Origin: Kuafuiihalomonas sp039024635 | GTDB taxonomy: Bacteria; Myxococcota; Kuafuiibacteriia; Kuafuiibacteriales; Kuafuiibacteriaceae | Direction of reading: 5' to 3' | NCBI GenBank assembly: GCA_039024635.1 | Contig: JBCCQA010000038.1 | Span: forward strand, 1-46,186 | DNA: 46,186 bases | Part shown: positions 9,064 through 17,640 of the stretch, one piece after another | Layout of the letters: each line of letters starts with the position of its first letter | How positions within the stretch are numbered: the stretch's first letter is position 1 | Made by a program: the position numbers and the translations under genes | Notes under the pieces: generated by a model | Seen by the model: the letters and a program-made list of their open reading frames with translations, nothing else | What the model was told of the DNA's origin: nothing | The model's database searches: none

Positions 9064-10458
9064 TCAATCGCCTGTGCTCTCGCGAAGGCCGTGGTCTCGC
9101 ATCTTGTTTTGGAGGCTCTTCCGGGAGATCTCTAGCCGTCGCGCGGCCCGGGTGACGTTGCCGCCGGTCTCTTCCAGGGCCCGAAGGATCAGGTCACGTT
9201 CGAGGGTCACGGTGTGGCGCTTTACGATCGCTTTGAGCGGCCCGACCCGAAGCTGGGGTTCCGAAGGGCTTCCCGCCTGATCCTCCGTGGGAGATCTCAG
9301 CTTCTCGGGGAGCTGCTCCGCGTGCAGCGTATCGCTCTCGGAGAAGAGCACCGCGCGCTCCAGGACGTTCTCGAGCTCTCGAATATTGCCGGGCCACGCG
9401 TGGTTCACCAAGAGCTCCAGAGCTTCTGAGGAGGCGCGTCGTACGTCCCGGCCCAGCCGTCGTCGGTAGCGGGCCAGGAAGTGGTCGACCAGAAAGGGGA
9501 TGTCGCCTCGGCGCTCTCGAAGTGGGGGGAGCTTTAGGGGTACGACGTTGAGACGATAGAAGAGATCTTCCCGAAAGCGCCCCGCCGCGACCTCGGACTC
9601 CAGGTCTAGGTTCGTGGCCGCGATCAGCCGGACGTCGACTTGGAGGGTGTCGATGCCGCCCACTCGCTCGAACTCCGACTCCTGGAGCGCGCGCAGGAGC
9701 TTGGCCTGCATCTCGGGGGGGATGAGGCCGATCTCGTCGAGGAAGAGGGTGCCTTCGTGGGCAAGCTCGAAGCGGCCGGGCTTGGAGGTGACGGCTCCCG
9801 TGAAGGCCCCCTTCTGGTAGCCGAAGAGCTCGGACTCGATCAGATCGCGGGGCAAGGCGGCACAGTTTATCTTGATGAAGGCCCGGTCTGTGCGGCTCGA
9901 CTGTTCGTGGAGGGCCTTGGCGATGAGCTCCTTGCCCGTTCCCGATTCTCCGGTAATGAGGACCGTGCTCGGACTGTCCGCCACCTTACGAAGGGTTTCG
10001 AAGACCTCGGCCAAGGCGGGACTTTGACCGACCATCCCGAACTGTCCCGTCGATGCGGGGGCCGGCTCTTGCTCCGACAGTCGAGCCGCCCGGGCCGCTT
10101 TTCCGATGACGAGCTCGAGCTCGGCCTTGTCGAAGGGCTTGGTCAGGTAGTCGAAGGCCCCCATCTTCATGGCGTTGACGGCGGTGTCGACGGTGCCATG
10201 GGCGGTCAACACGACGACCGGCATTCTAGGGTGTAGGTTTCTGACCTCGGAGAGCAGGCTCATGCCGTCGAGCTCCGGCATTCGGAGGTCGGTCAGCATC
10301 ACGTCATGTGAATCGCTTCCCAGAAGGTCAAGTGCCTCCTGGCCGTTGGCGGCGGTCGTCACCTCGTAGCCGCCCTGCCGCAGCTGCGCGGAGAGGACCT
10401 TACGCAGGTTGGCCTCGTCGTCCACGACGAGGACGCGGGCTGATTCTCTGTGCTCCAC
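9064..10458 (-). CDS. NtrC-family sigma54-dependent response regulator
   Basis: The 464-residue activator has a receiver (1-120: DDE pocket, Asp57 in MLTDLRMPE, conserved T/A and Lys107 in TKPF), an AAA+ sigma54 interaction domain (about 140-370: Walker A GESGTGKE at 170-177, ESELFGYQKGAFTGA with the sigma54-contacting GAFTGA loop at 217-222, Walker B TLFLDEIG, and FYRLNVVPLKLPPLRER), and a Fis-type helix-turn-helix (about 425-460: GNVTRAARRLEISRKSLQNK). It therefore opens sigma54 promoters when phosphorylated. No histidine kinase gene adjoins it, so it is an orphan here. Neighbours are the lipoprotein gene upstream (27-base gap) and the barrel gene downstream; whether it controls them is not shown. 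I found no clear TGGC-N-GC site in the nearby gaps. Confidence 0.95.
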   Translation of the reverse strand: MEHRESARVLVVDDEANLRKVLSAQLRQGGYEVTTAANGQEALDLLGSDSHDVMLTDLRMPELDGMSLLSEVRNLHPRMPVVVLTAHGTVDTAVNAMKMGAFDYLTKPFDKAELELVIGKAARAARLSEQEPAPASTGQFGMVGQSPALAEVFETLRKVADSPSTVLITGESGTGKELIAKALHEQSSRTDRAFIKINCAALPRDLIESELFGYQKGAFTGAVTSKPGRFELAHEGTLFLDEIGLIPPEMQAKLLRALQESEFERVGGIDTLQVDVRLIAATNLDLESEVAAGRFREDLFYRLNVVPLKLPPLRERRGDIPFLVDHFLARYRRRLGRDVRRASSEALELLVNHAWPGNIRELENVLERAVLFSESDTLHAEQLPEKLRSPTEDQAGSPSEPQLRVGPLKAIVKRHTVTLERDLILRALEETGGNVTRAARRLEISRKSLQNKMRDHGLRESTGD

Positions 10459-10485
10459 CGGTCTTGTCCGGCGTCGACAGTGGGC

Positions 10486-11640
10486 TCAGAAGTCTTCGCT
10501 GTCCAGCGCCTGGAAGATGGCCTGCTCGAAGAGCTCGGGCTGCTCGACCATGGGGAAGTGACCCGACTCGTCGAACTCGATGCGCGTCAGTCCGGGAATC
10601 TGGGCGTACATGTCGTAGGTCGTCTCGGGGATCAGGTCGCAGGCTCCCGTGATCATCGTGGTCCGGGCCTGCACGCCTGCGGTCTCCGAGGCCAGGTCGA
10701 AGGGATTGGCCTCCCAGTCTTCCACAATGCTCCCTGGGTACAGGTTGGTAGGGCCGAAGCCCGAGATCCCGCCCGCGCTCACGAAGCGGATGTCGAGGGT
10801 CTGGAAGGCCGGGTCGTTCTCTCGGCACACCCAGGTGCGGGCGAAGATCAGGTAGATCTCGAGGGCGCACTGGTTCGGATCGAAAAAGCAGCGAGGGACA
10901 CCCTGGAGGTCATTGATGAACTGTCGGTCGCTGGCCGAGATCCGCTCCGAGGTTCGGTAGGCGCTGTTGTAGATGCCGCGCTCGGCGAAGGTGAGGGGGT
11001 AGGGCGAGATGAGGACCACGTCCTCGACCAGATCCGGTCGTCGATTGGCGAGCAGGGTGGCTATCAGCCCGCCGAAGTGGTGGCCGATGACGTCGTAGGG
11101 CCGATCGTCGAAGGTGTGGAAATACTCTTCGATAGCGATGATGAGGAAGGCGTACTGGTTCTCGATGGTGACGTCGGGGCGGGACAGAGAGCCCTCGTCC
11201 GAGCGGCCGGCGCCGGGAAGGTCGATGAAGAAAACCAAACGGTTGGGATCCTCCACGCCGCCGGGACCGAGGAGAAAGTCCGTAGGCTCCACGAGGTACT
11301 CAAAGCCCACGCTCGGGCCGTGTGAGAGCATCAAGATCGGGGTCAGGGTCGATGTCTCGCTGCCTCGGACCTGAATCCGCATGCGGGCGTTGGCGATGGA
11401 GCGCTGGCCCTCGAAGAGCGCTGCCGGGTCGTTGAAACGTGGCGGACCCATGTCTTCGGGCTCGCCCATGTCGACGGGATCCGGGATGCCCTGGTCGAAG
11501 ACGCCGAAGTCGGCCCGGTCTGGACCGGTGTCTGGGAAGACTGGGGCCATGTCGGGGACGGGAGACGTCGTGATGCTCTCCGAGCAAGACACGAGTCCCC
11601 CGACCAGCAGGAGGGGCAGACTCAGGCGTTCGAAAGTCAT
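10486..11640 (-). CDS. Lipoprotein with alpha/beta-hydrolase fold, nucleophile Ser replaced by His
   Basis: The start is the ATG at 11640, which places a signal peptide and lipobox at LLLVGGLVSC (lipidated Cys19); an upstream ATG at 11682 would bury it. Residues about 25-68 form an Asp/Pro/Met-rich linker. The rest is an alpha/beta-hydrolase of the proline-iminopeptidase/epoxide-hydrolase style: LVFFIDLPGAGRSDE, the elbow VIGHHFGGLIATL, an acid region TMITGACDLIPE and the His region FDESGHFPM. In the elbow G-x-S-x-G the Ser is His188 (codon at 11079-11077, CAC). The Asp and His parts remain. Ordinary Ser-hydrolase chemistry is therefore unlikely; the protein may be a binding or structural relative, or use another residue. 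Cys residues in the cap (CFFDPNQC) may form a disulfide, fitting an extracytoplasmic place. Confidence 0.8.
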   Translation of the reverse strand: MTFERLSLPLLLVGGLVSCSESITTSPVPDMAPVFPDTGPDRADFGVFDQGIPDPVDMGEPEDMGPPRFNDPAALFEGQRSIANARMRIQVRGSETSTLTPILMLSHGPSVGFEYLVEPTDFLLGPGGVEDPNRLVFFIDLPGAGRSDEGSLSRPDVTIENQYAFLIIAIEEYFHTFDDRPYDVIGHHFGGLIATLLANRRPDLVEDVVLISPYPLTFAERGIYNSAYRTSERISASDRQFINDLQGVPRCFFDPNQCALEIYLIFARTWVCRENDPAFQTLDIRFVSAGGISGFGPTNLYPGSIVEDWEANPFDLASETAGVQARTTMITGACDLIPETTYDMYAQIPGLTRIEFDESGHFPMVEQPELFEQAIFQALDSEDF

Positions 11641-11647
11641 CACCACT

Positions 11648-12295
11648 TCAGCGCGGTGCATGCACCGGACCAGTTCGTCCACGCAACGATTGAATGCCCC
11701 GCTTCAGGGTTCGGACCATCCAACGCGCCATCAGAAGGGCGAAGAGCAGGCTCAGCGCGAAAAACCCCAGGGCCCAGGCCGGGGCTAGGACGGCCAGCAG
11801 GGCCAGAACCAAGGTAAGGACGGCCTTGGCCAGCTCGAAAAGCCCGTCGATGAGGGGGACCGGTGAGAGCCAGATCAACAAATCGAAGGCCGCCCGAAGC
11901 ATCAGGACCGTGCCCAGCATGAGGGCAACAGCCGTGGCGCTCACGAGGCTGCTTCCGAAGGCCGCCTCGCTGGCCAGTGCTCCGACGGATGGGTGGGCAT
12001 AGACGGCGGAAAAGGCCGCCAGGAGCGCCAGCAAGGACTCGCCGGTGCCCAGGGTCTCAGCCAAGGGGCGGGTCAGCTTGCTGCTCTTTCCGAGATGCAG
12101 GCTGAGTCCCAGCACAGCCAAGCTAGCCCAGACCCACCCGGGATGGAGCCAGGCGAGGCCCGGTGGGAGCTGCAGGAGCTCGTTCTGGGCAAGGAAGCCC
12201 AGGGCTGCCAGGCCCAGCAATGGGCTGACCCCCAGGGGGACCAGGAGGGCGACCACCTCCAGCAGTCCATGGGCGGTGCCGGGGATCGCCTCCAT
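11648..12295 (-). CDS. Small integral membrane protein (possibly DUF4126-like)
   Basis: The 215-residue protein is mostly hydrophobic, with about five to six predicted membrane helices and a basic C-terminal tail (RWMVRTLKRGIQSLRGR). The opening GVSPLLGLAALGFLAQ, the middle LTRPLAETLGTGESLLALL and the Leu/Ala-rich final helices resemble DUF4126 proteins, but I cannot confirm this without a profile search. It ends 7 bases before the lipoprotein start and begins 41 bases after the subtilase stop, so all three are probably co-transcribed. No catalytic motif is visible. Confidence 0.65.
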   Translation of the reverse strand: MEAIPGTAHGLLEVVALLVPLGVSPLLGLAALGFLAQNELLQLPPGLAWLHPGWVWASLAVLGLSLHLGKSSKLTRPLAETLGTGESLLALLAAFSAVYAHPSVGALASEAAFGSSLVSATAVALMLGTVLMLRAAFDLLIWLSPVPLIDGLFELAKAVLTLVLALLAVLAPAWALGFFALSLLFALLMARWMVRTLKRGIQSLRGRTGPVHAPR

Positions 12296-12336
12296 CTCAC
12301 TAGGCTAAACACGGAGGCGCCTCAGTCAACTCGCGG

Positions 12337-14148
12337 TCAGCTTCGGTCTTGGGAGGCGGCTCGGGCACGCTGGATCAGGCCTCGAATCCGCCAGGCCAAC
12401 CAGCCGGTGGCGAGCGCATTGATGAGCAGCCAAATCCTGTCGAGCCAGCTGCCGGTCCCGGGCATCCCGATGAGATCCCAAGGCAGCTGAATGCCCAAGT
12501 ATAGGAGCAGCATGGCCCAGCCGGTGGCCAGACCGAGCAGGACGGCCCGCCAACGTCGCTGATGGAGCATGCCCACGACCAGGATGAGCGGGATGCCCAC
12601 GCTGGCCCAGAGCGCCGTTGCCACGAAGCCTCCCATGCCTGCCAACCCGAAGGCGCTGGCCGCGACCCCGCCGCCCAAGAGTGCGCCCAGTCGAAGGCTG
12701 GCCCCACCGCGGGTGAGAAGGCCCATCAGGAGCGCGGCCGCTACCGCGAGCCATCCGGGACCGCTGCGGGTGTTCTTGGCCGCCTGGACCGCGGCCCGGG
12801 CGTTGATGAGCCCGTGGCCGTAGCGCGGGTCATGTCCCCGAGGCCCCAGGTCGGTAGCGGTGCTCTCGAGGATGTGGCGGACCATCTCGGGGTCGTCCAC
12901 CCCGGCCGAGATGACGAGGGCGGCCAAGCCCGCCACGTGGGGCGCGGCCATCGAGGTGCCCTGATAGGCGAGGTAGGCGTCGGTCCGGTCGACCGAGACC
13001 GGGAGGATGGTGTTCTGGAGGATGCCGGCTGCCTCACCGAGCTGCTTGTTGCCCCCCGGGGCGGTCACCGAGACCTGGGCTCCGTAGCTGCTGTAGAAGG
13101 CGAGCTTGCGGTCGGGTCCGATCGAGCTCACGGCCAGGCTGCCTTTGTAGGCGGCGGGGTACTCCACCTTTTCGCGGGCGCCGTTGCCGGCCGCGCAGAC
13201 CACCAGCACGCCCTTCTTCACGGCGTGTTTTATGGCCGACTCCATCACAAAGGAGCGGGGACCGCCGCCCAGACTCATGTTGATGACCTGGGCCCCTTCA
13301 TCGGCTGCGAAGCGGATGGCGTCGGCGATGTCTCCCGCCGTCCCGGCCCCGCGTTTGGACAGGACCTTGAGGGGCATGATGACTGCTTCGGGCGCGACGC
13401 CGGCTACGCCGACGCCATTGTTGGTGGTCTGGGCGATGGTCCCAGCTACGTGAGTGCCGTGCCCGTGGTCATCGTTGGGGTGGTGGGTGTCCTTGACGAA
13501 GTCGTAGCCGGTGACGAAGGCGGTCCCTCCAAGGTCTTCGACCTTGCGGAAGCCCTTATGGTCTTCGAAAGCGACGCCGGTATCGATGACTGCGACGACC
13601 ACGCCCTGACCATTGGCGGTCTCCCAAGCGGCCGGAACTTCGATGAGCGGAAAGGACCACTGTTCGCCGTAGCGGGGGTCGTTGACCACCGGGCTTGGCT
13701 TCTCAGGACGAAAGGTCTCAGTGCGCTCGTCGCCGGTGACCGGCTCGATGAGCTCGAACACGTAGTTGGGCTCGGCGTACTCGATGTCTTGCCGGTCCTG
13801 CAGCGCCGCCAAGACTTCGCGGATGCGGCTCAGGTCGACGTGGCCGGTGTAGATCCGCTCGTCCTCCGAATGGATGGAGTTGAGCTCCAGCTCGATGTCG
13901 AGGTTGTCCTCGTAGGCCCGAACCGCCTGAGTGGAGATGTCGTCGACGAAGTCGACGAGGATCTCCTCGCCTCGGACCAAGTCGACGGCGTCTCGGGCGG
14001 TCAGTGCGACCCTCTGGCTGGTCTCAGACGATGGAGTTGCCTGAGCAGGGTTCGACGCGGCGAGCGTCGCGACCAGGGGGAGGGCCACGGACATCATGAG
14101 ACGATGGTCACCGAAGCGCGGCCTGGGATGCAATCCAGGCCTGGCCAT
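12337..14148 (-). CDS. Subtilisin-like S8 protease with propeptide and C-terminal membrane domain
   Basis: The order in this 603-residue protein is: a basic n-region and hydrophobic signal segment (about 17-37), an I9-like propeptide (about 55-132, with EILVDFVDD and DIEYAEPNYVFE), and a complete S8 catalytic domain. The triad is Asp189 in VVVAVIDTGV, His230 in DHGHGTHVAG and Ser399 in QGTSMAAPHVAG, with oxyanion Asn322 in AAGNGA. After about residue 460 come four or so hydrophobic helices (465-480, 485-505, 508-527, 535-555, 572-588 as candidates) and a basic tail. The protease should thus be exported, self-activated and held in the inner membrane facing the periplasm. I kept the ATG at 14148 because it supplies the positive n-region; ATGs at 14097/14094 are possible. 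It starts 23 bases after the M16 stop. Confidence 0.9.
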   Translation of the reverse strand: MARPGLHPRPRFGDHRLMMSVALPLVATLAASNPAQATPSSETSQRVALTARDAVDLVRGEEILVDFVDDISTQAVRAYEDNLDIELELNSIHSEDERIYTGHVDLSRIREVLAALQDRQDIEYAEPNYVFELIEPVTGDERTETFRPEKPSPVVNDPRYGEQWSFPLIEVPAAWETANGQGVVVAVIDTGVAFEDHKGFRKVEDLGGTAFVTGYDFVKDTHHPNDDHGHGTHVAGTIAQTTNNGVGVAGVAPEAVIMPLKVLSKRGAGTAGDIADAIRFAADEGAQVINMSLGGGPRSFVMESAIKHAVKKGVLVVCAAGNGAREKVEYPAAYKGSLAVSSIGPDRKLAFYSSYGAQVSVTAPGGNKQLGEAAGILQNTILPVSVDRTDAYLAYQGTSMAAPHVAGLAALVISAGVDDPEMVRHILESTATDLGPRGHDPRYGHGLINARAAVQAAKNTRSGPGWLAVAAALLMGLLTRGGASLRLGALLGGGVAASAFGLAGMGGFVATALWASVGIPLILVVGMLHQRRWRAVLLGLATGWAMLLLYLGIQLPWDLIGMPGTGSWLDRIWLLINALATGWLAWRIRGLIQRARAASQDRS

Positions 14149-14171
14149 CGGTCGCGCCGCGAGTCGTTCGT

Positions 14172-15581
14172 TCAGGGTTTACGAAGTTCGACGTCCTCGA
14201 AGCCTGCCAGCTCGACTTGGGGCTGCACCGAGGCCGCGTCGCCAACCAGGAGAACGACCATGCGCTCACCATCGATGAAGCGCGTGCCCGCGGACCGGAT
14301 TTGATTCGACGGACTTCGGTCGTAGCGGGGGCCGAGTTGGGCGAAATAGTCGGTGGGCAAGGACTGAACGAAGAGCCCGGCCGCCGCGCCCGAAACCTGA
14401 CCTGCGGTTTGGAATTGGCCGGTCAAGGTGCGGACCACGCCGTTCTTGGAGAGCCGGATCTCGTCCTCGCCCGGGGCCCGGCTAGTCATCTGGGCCATCT
14501 CAGCGAACATCTCGGCGAGGGCCGCCCCGCTCACGTCGGCTCGAACCGCGGCGTAGGCGACGAAGGCGCCCACGCCTCGTCTGAAGATGGCCTGGCTGCT
14601 GGCGCCGTACGTGTAGCCCTTGTCCTCGCGAAGGTTCAGGTTGAGCCGGGACGAGAAGCTCCCTCCGAAGACTTCGTTCGCAATGGCGAGCGGCACTTCG
14701 ACCGGATCACCCTTGGGGGGAAGAGGTCTCCCGGCCACGATCAGCGTCTGGGGCGCACCCGGCTTGTCGATGAGGACAATCCGTCGTGCTGCCGGCGGGG
14801 CGACGGGCGGGATCTCGGGAACCCGGGCCTCGCCAGCCCAGCTGCCCAAGGCCTTCTCAGCTAGGGCGACCACGTGCTCGTGTTCCAGGGCACCGGCCGC
14901 GATCAGCGCAGAACCCTTCGGTCCGAGCATACGTCCGAAGTGGGTCTTGACCTGGTCGAGGGTGAAGGCGGCCACCGACTCGGTCGTGCCCTGGGGCGGA
15001 TGGCCCAAGGGATGATCGGGGCCATAGAGCAGGGCCGGCAGCTCGCTGAAGGCGATGCCCTGGGGCGCAGTCCGGCTGCGGGTCAACGAGGCCAGGGTCT
15101 GGGCCCTCAGGCGCTCGAAGTCCTGAGGCTGCAGGCGAGGCGACTGGGCGGCCATACGCACCAGCTCCAGCATCTCGCCCGCGTTTCGAGCCAGTCCGCT
15201 GATGCTGATGCTCCCCGAGTCACGGCCCGCACCGGCGCCGAAGTTGGCGCCCAGGTCGGCGACGCGATCCGAGAAGGCCAAGGCGTCGAGGGCTCCCGCC
15301 CCTTCGGCCAGCATGGCGTAGCTAAAGCTGGTCAGGCCGGGGGCGTCGGCAGGGTCGGCCGCCGAGCCGCCTTTGGTCACCAGGCTGAACGAGACGACGG
15401 GCAGGTCCGAAGTCTGGGCCGAGTAGATCTCCAGGCCGTTGGCCAGGATGCTCTTCTGGAACGCCGGCAGGACCGGCGGGTCGGGTGGGGGAACGGGCGG
15501 GGCCTGATTTCGCCAGTCCTCGGCTGCCGAAGCGCCTGCGGCGAGGAAGACGAGCAAGGGCGCAACGACCAGGCGACTCAC
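14172..15581 (-). CDS. M16B peptidase family protein, non-catalytic subunit
   Basis: A GTG at 15581 overlaps the stop of the upstream M16 gene (GTGA), giving 469 residues that open with a signal peptide (LVVAPLLVFLAAGASAAED). The mature part begins in the usual M16 way, VLPAFQKSILANGLEIYSA, and has two M16 half-domains. Where the catalytic partner has HxxEH, this protein reads FSYAMLAEG, so it lacks zinc ligands. It keeps the R/Y pair region LNLREDKGYTYGASS that helps bind substrate in the inactive half. This is the known two-gene M16B arrangement, a catalytic and a non-catalytic subunit forming a clam-shell heterodimer. A longer frame reaching 16550 runs through the partner gene in a wrong phase and is not coding there. 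Confidence 0.9.
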   Translation of the reverse strand: MSRLVVAPLLVFLAAGASAAEDWRNQAPPVPPPDPPVLPAFQKSILANGLEIYSAQTSDLPVVSFSLVTKGGSAADPADAPGLTSFSYAMLAEGAGALDALAFSDRVADLGANFGAGAGRDSGSISISGLARNAGEMLELVRMAAQSPRLQPQDFERLRAQTLASLTRSRTAPQGIAFSELPALLYGPDHPLGHPPQGTTESVAAFTLDQVKTHFGRMLGPKGSALIAAGALEHEHVVALAEKALGSWAGEARVPEIPPVAPPAARRIVLIDKPGAPQTLIVAGRPLPPKGDPVEVPLAIANEVFGGSFSSRLNLNLREDKGYTYGASSQAIFRRGVGAFVAYAAVRADVSGAALAEMFAEMAQMTSRAPGEDEIRLSKNGVVRTLTGQFQTAGQVSGAAAGLFVQSLPTDYFAQLGPRYDRSPSNQIRSAGTRFIDGERMVVLLVGDAASVQPQVELAGFEDVELRKP

Positions 15582-16954
15582 GAGGCATCCCCTTCGGCGG
15601 GAGGGGCGGCCTTCAAGACGATACGCTTGTCGTCGAGGAGCTTCATGGCCTCTTGGAGTGCGGCCAGATCGATCTTTCGGTGCCGGGCGACGTCCCATCC
15701 AAGCTTCCCGGGGTCGCCCAGGAAGTGGTGGTAGCTTTGCAGTCGCTCCGTCCTTCCGCCGAAACCGCCGAGGGACTGCAGGCTCGTCAAGGTCGAGGTC
15801 TCCCAATCGTTGCGGGCCCGCTGGAGCTCCGCCGCCGTGGGGGGGCGACCGCGCAAGCCGGCCAGGACTTCGTCGATGGCGGCCAGGCCCTCGTCGGTCG
15901 TTCGGCCCTGCTTCATGACCATGTCGATCTGGAAGACCGACGCCGCCTCCATCTCCCTGAAGTAGGCGGTCACTGACTGGGCCATCGGATCCTCGTAGGA
16001 GACCTTTCGGTCCAGTCGAGAGGAGCGCTCTCCGCTGATGACGTGGGCCAACAGGTCGAGGGCGGCCGTGCCTTCGGCAAAGGCCGGAGGGCCCATCCAG
16101 GCCACGGAGATCTTCTCCAGCTTGCCGACCGGCTCCACGAAGTGGACTACCGTCTCCGCTTCGATGGGCGTGGTCTCGACCTGGGTCGCAGCAGGCTTGG
16201 GTAGCCCCTTCAGCGTGCCGAAGTACTTCTCGATGAGGGCCTTGGTCTGGGCCAAGTCGAAGTCGCCAGCCAGGGCCAAGGTGGCGTTGCTGGGGGTGTA
16301 GTATGTCTTGAAGAAGTCGGCCACGTCTTCTCGGGTGGCCGAAGCGATGTCCTCCAGGGTCCCGATGACGTCTCCGTTGTAGGGGTGGGGCGCCGGAAAG
16401 AGGAGCTTGGTCAGCTTCTCGGACATGAGGCCGTAAGGTCGATTCTCGACCGACTGCCGACGCTCGTTCTGCACCACGTCGATCTGGTTGGCGAGGCTGG
16501 CCTCGGTCAGGGCCGGGAGCAGGAAGCCCATGCGGTCCGACTCCAGCCACAGGGCGGTCTCCAGCGCGCTCGAGGGGACGGTCTCGAAGTAGTTGGTCCG
16601 GTCGAAGTTGGTGGTCCCGTTCACGCCCGTGGCGCCCACTTCCTGGAGGATTCGAAAGTGCTGGTCTTCAGGCACGTGGGCCGAGCCCTGGAACATCATG
16701 TGCTCGAAGAGATGAGCGAATCCGGAGCGCCCCGGGCGCTCCTGCAGAGCGCCGACGTCGTACCAGACGCTGACTGCCACCAAGGGCAGCCTCTGGTCCT
16801 CGTGGAGGATCACCGTCAGCCCGTTGTCGAGGCGGTAGCTTTCGAAGTCGATGGCCAGCTCGAGGTCGGCGGCGGCAGGGGGCGTTTGCCCGCCGCCGCT
16901 CTGACAGGCGCTGATCACGAGGGCCAGCGCGAGCAGCATTTCGCGGTGCGGCAT
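15578..16954 (-). CDS. M16B zinc metallopeptidase, catalytic subunit (lipoprotein)
   Basis: The 458-residue protein has a lipoprotein signal with lipobox LVISAC (Cys17), so it is probably anchored in an envelope membrane. The inverted zincin motif HLFEH lies at 81-85 with the third ligand expected in the downstream Glu-rich helix (VVQNERRQSVENRPYG). Family hallmarks are YRLDNGLTVILHED near the start, VWYDVGALQERPGRSGFAHL and the later HPYNGDVIGTLEDI. It degrades peptides together with the next gene, whose GTG start overlaps its stop. Divergent from the EcsC-like gene across 83 bases that must hold both promoters. Confidence 0.93.
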   Translation of the reverse strand: MPHREMLLALALVISACQSGGGQTPPAAADLELAIDFESYRLDNGLTVILHEDQRLPLVAVSVWYDVGALQERPGRSGFAHLFEHMMFQGSAHVPEDQHFRILQEVGATGVNGTTNFDRTNYFETVPSSALETALWLESDRMGFLLPALTEASLANQIDVVQNERRQSVENRPYGLMSEKLTKLLFPAPHPYNGDVIGTLEDIASATREDVADFFKTYYTPSNATLALAGDFDLAQTKALIEKYFGTLKGLPKPAATQVETTPIEAETVVHFVEPVGKLEKISVAWMGPPAFAEGTAALDLLAHVISGERSSRLDRKVSYEDPMAQSVTAYFREMEAASVFQIDMVMKQGRTTDEGLAAIDEVLAGLRGRPPTAAELQRARNDWETSTLTSLQSLGGFGGRTERLQSYHHFLGDPGKLGWDVARHRKIDLAALQEAMKLLDDKRIVLKAAPPAEGDAS

Positions 16955-17037
16955 GATGGGCAGGGTCGTAGCCTCCTCGCTCCGACGGGTCGAGCGAAGG
17001 CGTGCCCAAGCGGATGCGAGGGTGATAGGTCTGAAAC

Positions 17038-17628
17038 GTGGACCCCTTCGCCGGCCTGCGCCGTCCGTTGAAGGCGGCCCGTCAGAGTCTGCAGAGCCTC
17101 ATCGAGGAGGAGCAGCGGCGGGCCGAGCTCCACATGCAGCTGATTCGGAGCTTGGAGCCCCAGGCTTCGAAAGACCGCGTGGCCCACGTCATGATTCAGC
17201 GCTGGGTCACGGTGGCCGCGGTCGAGGGTGGTCTGACGGGGGCGGCAGGCGTCTTTGGCATCCCGCTCAACTGGATCCTGTTCACCTACTGCCAGGTGGC
17301 GGTCACCGTCTCGGTGGCGACGGCGTATGGTGCCAAGCTCGAGGGGAGAGCGGGGCGTGACGCCGTGCTCCAGACCATTGGCCGCGCCCACGGCTTGGGT
17401 GAGATGGTCCGTGCCTCGCCCCGAATTTTGGGCGCGCTGGCCCGGCGCCTGGCCCTGCGCCGGGGCCTCGGGATGCTTGGGCGATGGGTCCCCGTCGTGG
17501 CGGCGCCCATCGGGGCCCGCCTGAATCAGCGGGACCTCCAGAAGACCGGCGACGAGGCACTCCGCCGCTTCGGCGCGGTGCTCCTGCTGCCGCCGGCGGA
17601 CCTTGCCCCTAGCGTCGCACGCGATTAA
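17038..17628 (+). CDS. EcsC-like family protein
   Basis: The 196-residue product from a GTG start has a long amphipathic N-terminus with a charged IEEEQRRAELHMQ helix, then a hydrophobic pair of segments, GGLTGAAGVFGIPLNWILF and TYCQVAVTVSVATAYG, whose Gly-rich hydrophobic layout is like EcsC-family proteins. A Leu/Arg-rich section and the end LNQRDLQKTGDEALRRFG follow. EcsC relatives are of unclear biochemical role, although the B. subtilis name comes from a locus affecting secretion and competence. Here it begins the plus-strand series with the peroxiredoxin (12-base gap) and psd. The call rests on pattern memory only. Confidence 0.55.
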   Translation: MDPFAGLRRPLKAARQSLQSLIEEEQRRAELHMQLIRSLEPQASKDRVAHVMIQRWVTVAAVEGGLTGAAGVFGIPLNWILFTYCQVAVTVSVATAYGAKLEGRAGRDAVLQTIGRAHGLGEMVRASPRILGALARRLALRRGLGMLGRWVPVVAAPIGARLNQRDLQKTGDEALRRFGAVLLLPPADLAPSVARD

Positions 17629-17640
17629 GCAGCCGAGAGG

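Noticed and set aside
12562..14304. 580-codon plus-strand open frame
   Set aside because: Lies antisense to the subtilase, whose triad is intact; the frame has no recognisable domain and reflects GC-rich codon bias.
15582..16550. Extended N-terminus for the second M16 gene
   Set aside because: It runs through the catalytic M16 gene out of phase; the GTG at 15581 gives a signal peptide right at the start.
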